A model generated the notes under the pieces. That model had not been told where the DNA came from, searched no databases, and saw only the letters and a list, made by a program, of their open reading frames with translations. From Crystallibacter permensis (GTDB lineage: Bacteria; Actinomycetota; Actinomycetes; Actinomycetales; Micrococcaceae): a stretch of DNA of 64,000 nucleotides. The stretch's first letter is position 1. Each line of letters begins with the position of its first letter. The position numbers and the translations under genes are program-made. The DNA lies in the NCBI RefSeq assembly GCF_025960875.1, contig NZ_JAODLR010000016.1, forward strand, positions 46,996 through 110,995, given 5' to 3'. Below, in pieces: positions 63,947-64,000 of the stretch.

Positions 63947-64000
63947 TTAAACACGAAATGTCCGTCGTTTCAGGGAAAATTTGACTTACCACAGAACAAA

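Noticed and set aside
1..64000. CRISPR arrays, tRNA and rRNA genes
   Set aside because: No spaced direct repeats, cloverleaf sequences or conserved rRNA segments were noticed; the only tandem repeats are the short ones listed.

Overview
High-GC actinobacterial DNA, most like a Micrococcaceae/Arthrobacter-type genome (inferred from protein style: CsoR-controlled copper genes, Tat-lipoprotein multicopper oxidases, ResB/CcsB cytochrome maturation and a c-di-AMP riboswitch ahead of an M23 peptidase). Most of the window reads as an accessory copper-handling island with carbohydrate genes embedded in it. It is littered with decayed genes and IS remnants. I cannot tell plasmid from chromosome. No tRNA, rRNA, CRISPR array or replication origin was recognised.

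Layout. 1-4 kb: tail of a membrane protein, a small membrane protein, a zinc-type ABC binding lipoprotein behind a Zur-like box, then a scrap yard (truncated DUF305 gene, IS1595-type transposase tail, decayed ORFs). 4.2-7.2 kb: csoR-copZ-copA behind a promoter with the CsoR operator in its spacer. 7.3-9.0 kb: a PPOX-fold protein and a broken LOG-family gene. 9.1-20.7 kb: a second CsoR-type promoter, an HMA protein, a small membrane protein, a His-rich P1B ATPase with a CPD motif, then a tight run of phosphoketolase, a HAD/GH65 fusion, a type II (archaeal-type) GAPDH, a DUF2933-like protein and an ICMT-like methyltransferase. 20.9-27.2 kb: EamA transporter, zinc alcohol dehydrogenase, a nitrilase-Nudix fusion and an ABC1/UbiB-like kinase. 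27.3-33.2 kb: small membrane protein, multicopper oxidase, a 5' scrap of lgt, GlgX, and an acetate kinase broken by a 7-bp tandem duplication. 33.4-38.4 kb: UspA protein, methyltransferase and a frameshifted P2-type cation ATPase. 39-55 kb: the main periplasmic copper block with SHOCT protein, multicopper oxidase, two intact DUF305 lipoproteins, a cytosolic Cys-rich copper-storage protein, BNR-repeat lipoprotein, GNAT, CcdA/TlpA/ResB/CcsB, a second small-protein/multicopper-oxidase/lgt module and a DUF3105 protein. 55.3-58.9 kb, minus strand: cell-wall genes (unknown lipoprotein, polysaccharide deacetylase, M23 peptidase with ydaO-type riboswitch). 59.3-64 kb: a second csoR-copZ pair, an IS with a nonsense-mutated transposase, a LysA-like decarboxylase and a truncated FAD/Rieske oxidoreductase.

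How it may work together. Cytosolic Cu(I) is sensed by CsoR, carried by CopZ-type proteins, stored by the Csp protein and exported by CopA and the CPD ATPase. Outside the membrane three multicopper oxidases, the DUF305 lipoproteins and a family of five small membrane proteins sharing an almost identical C-terminal tail would bind or oxidise copper. Lgt would lipidate the many lipoproteins and the Ccs system would keep cytochrome c maturation going. The most interesting proposal is that the phosphoketolase and the alternative GAPDH, downstream of a CsoR-type promoter and a copper ATPase, form a copper-responsive bypass of the copper-sensitive GAPDH step. This is inference, not shown.
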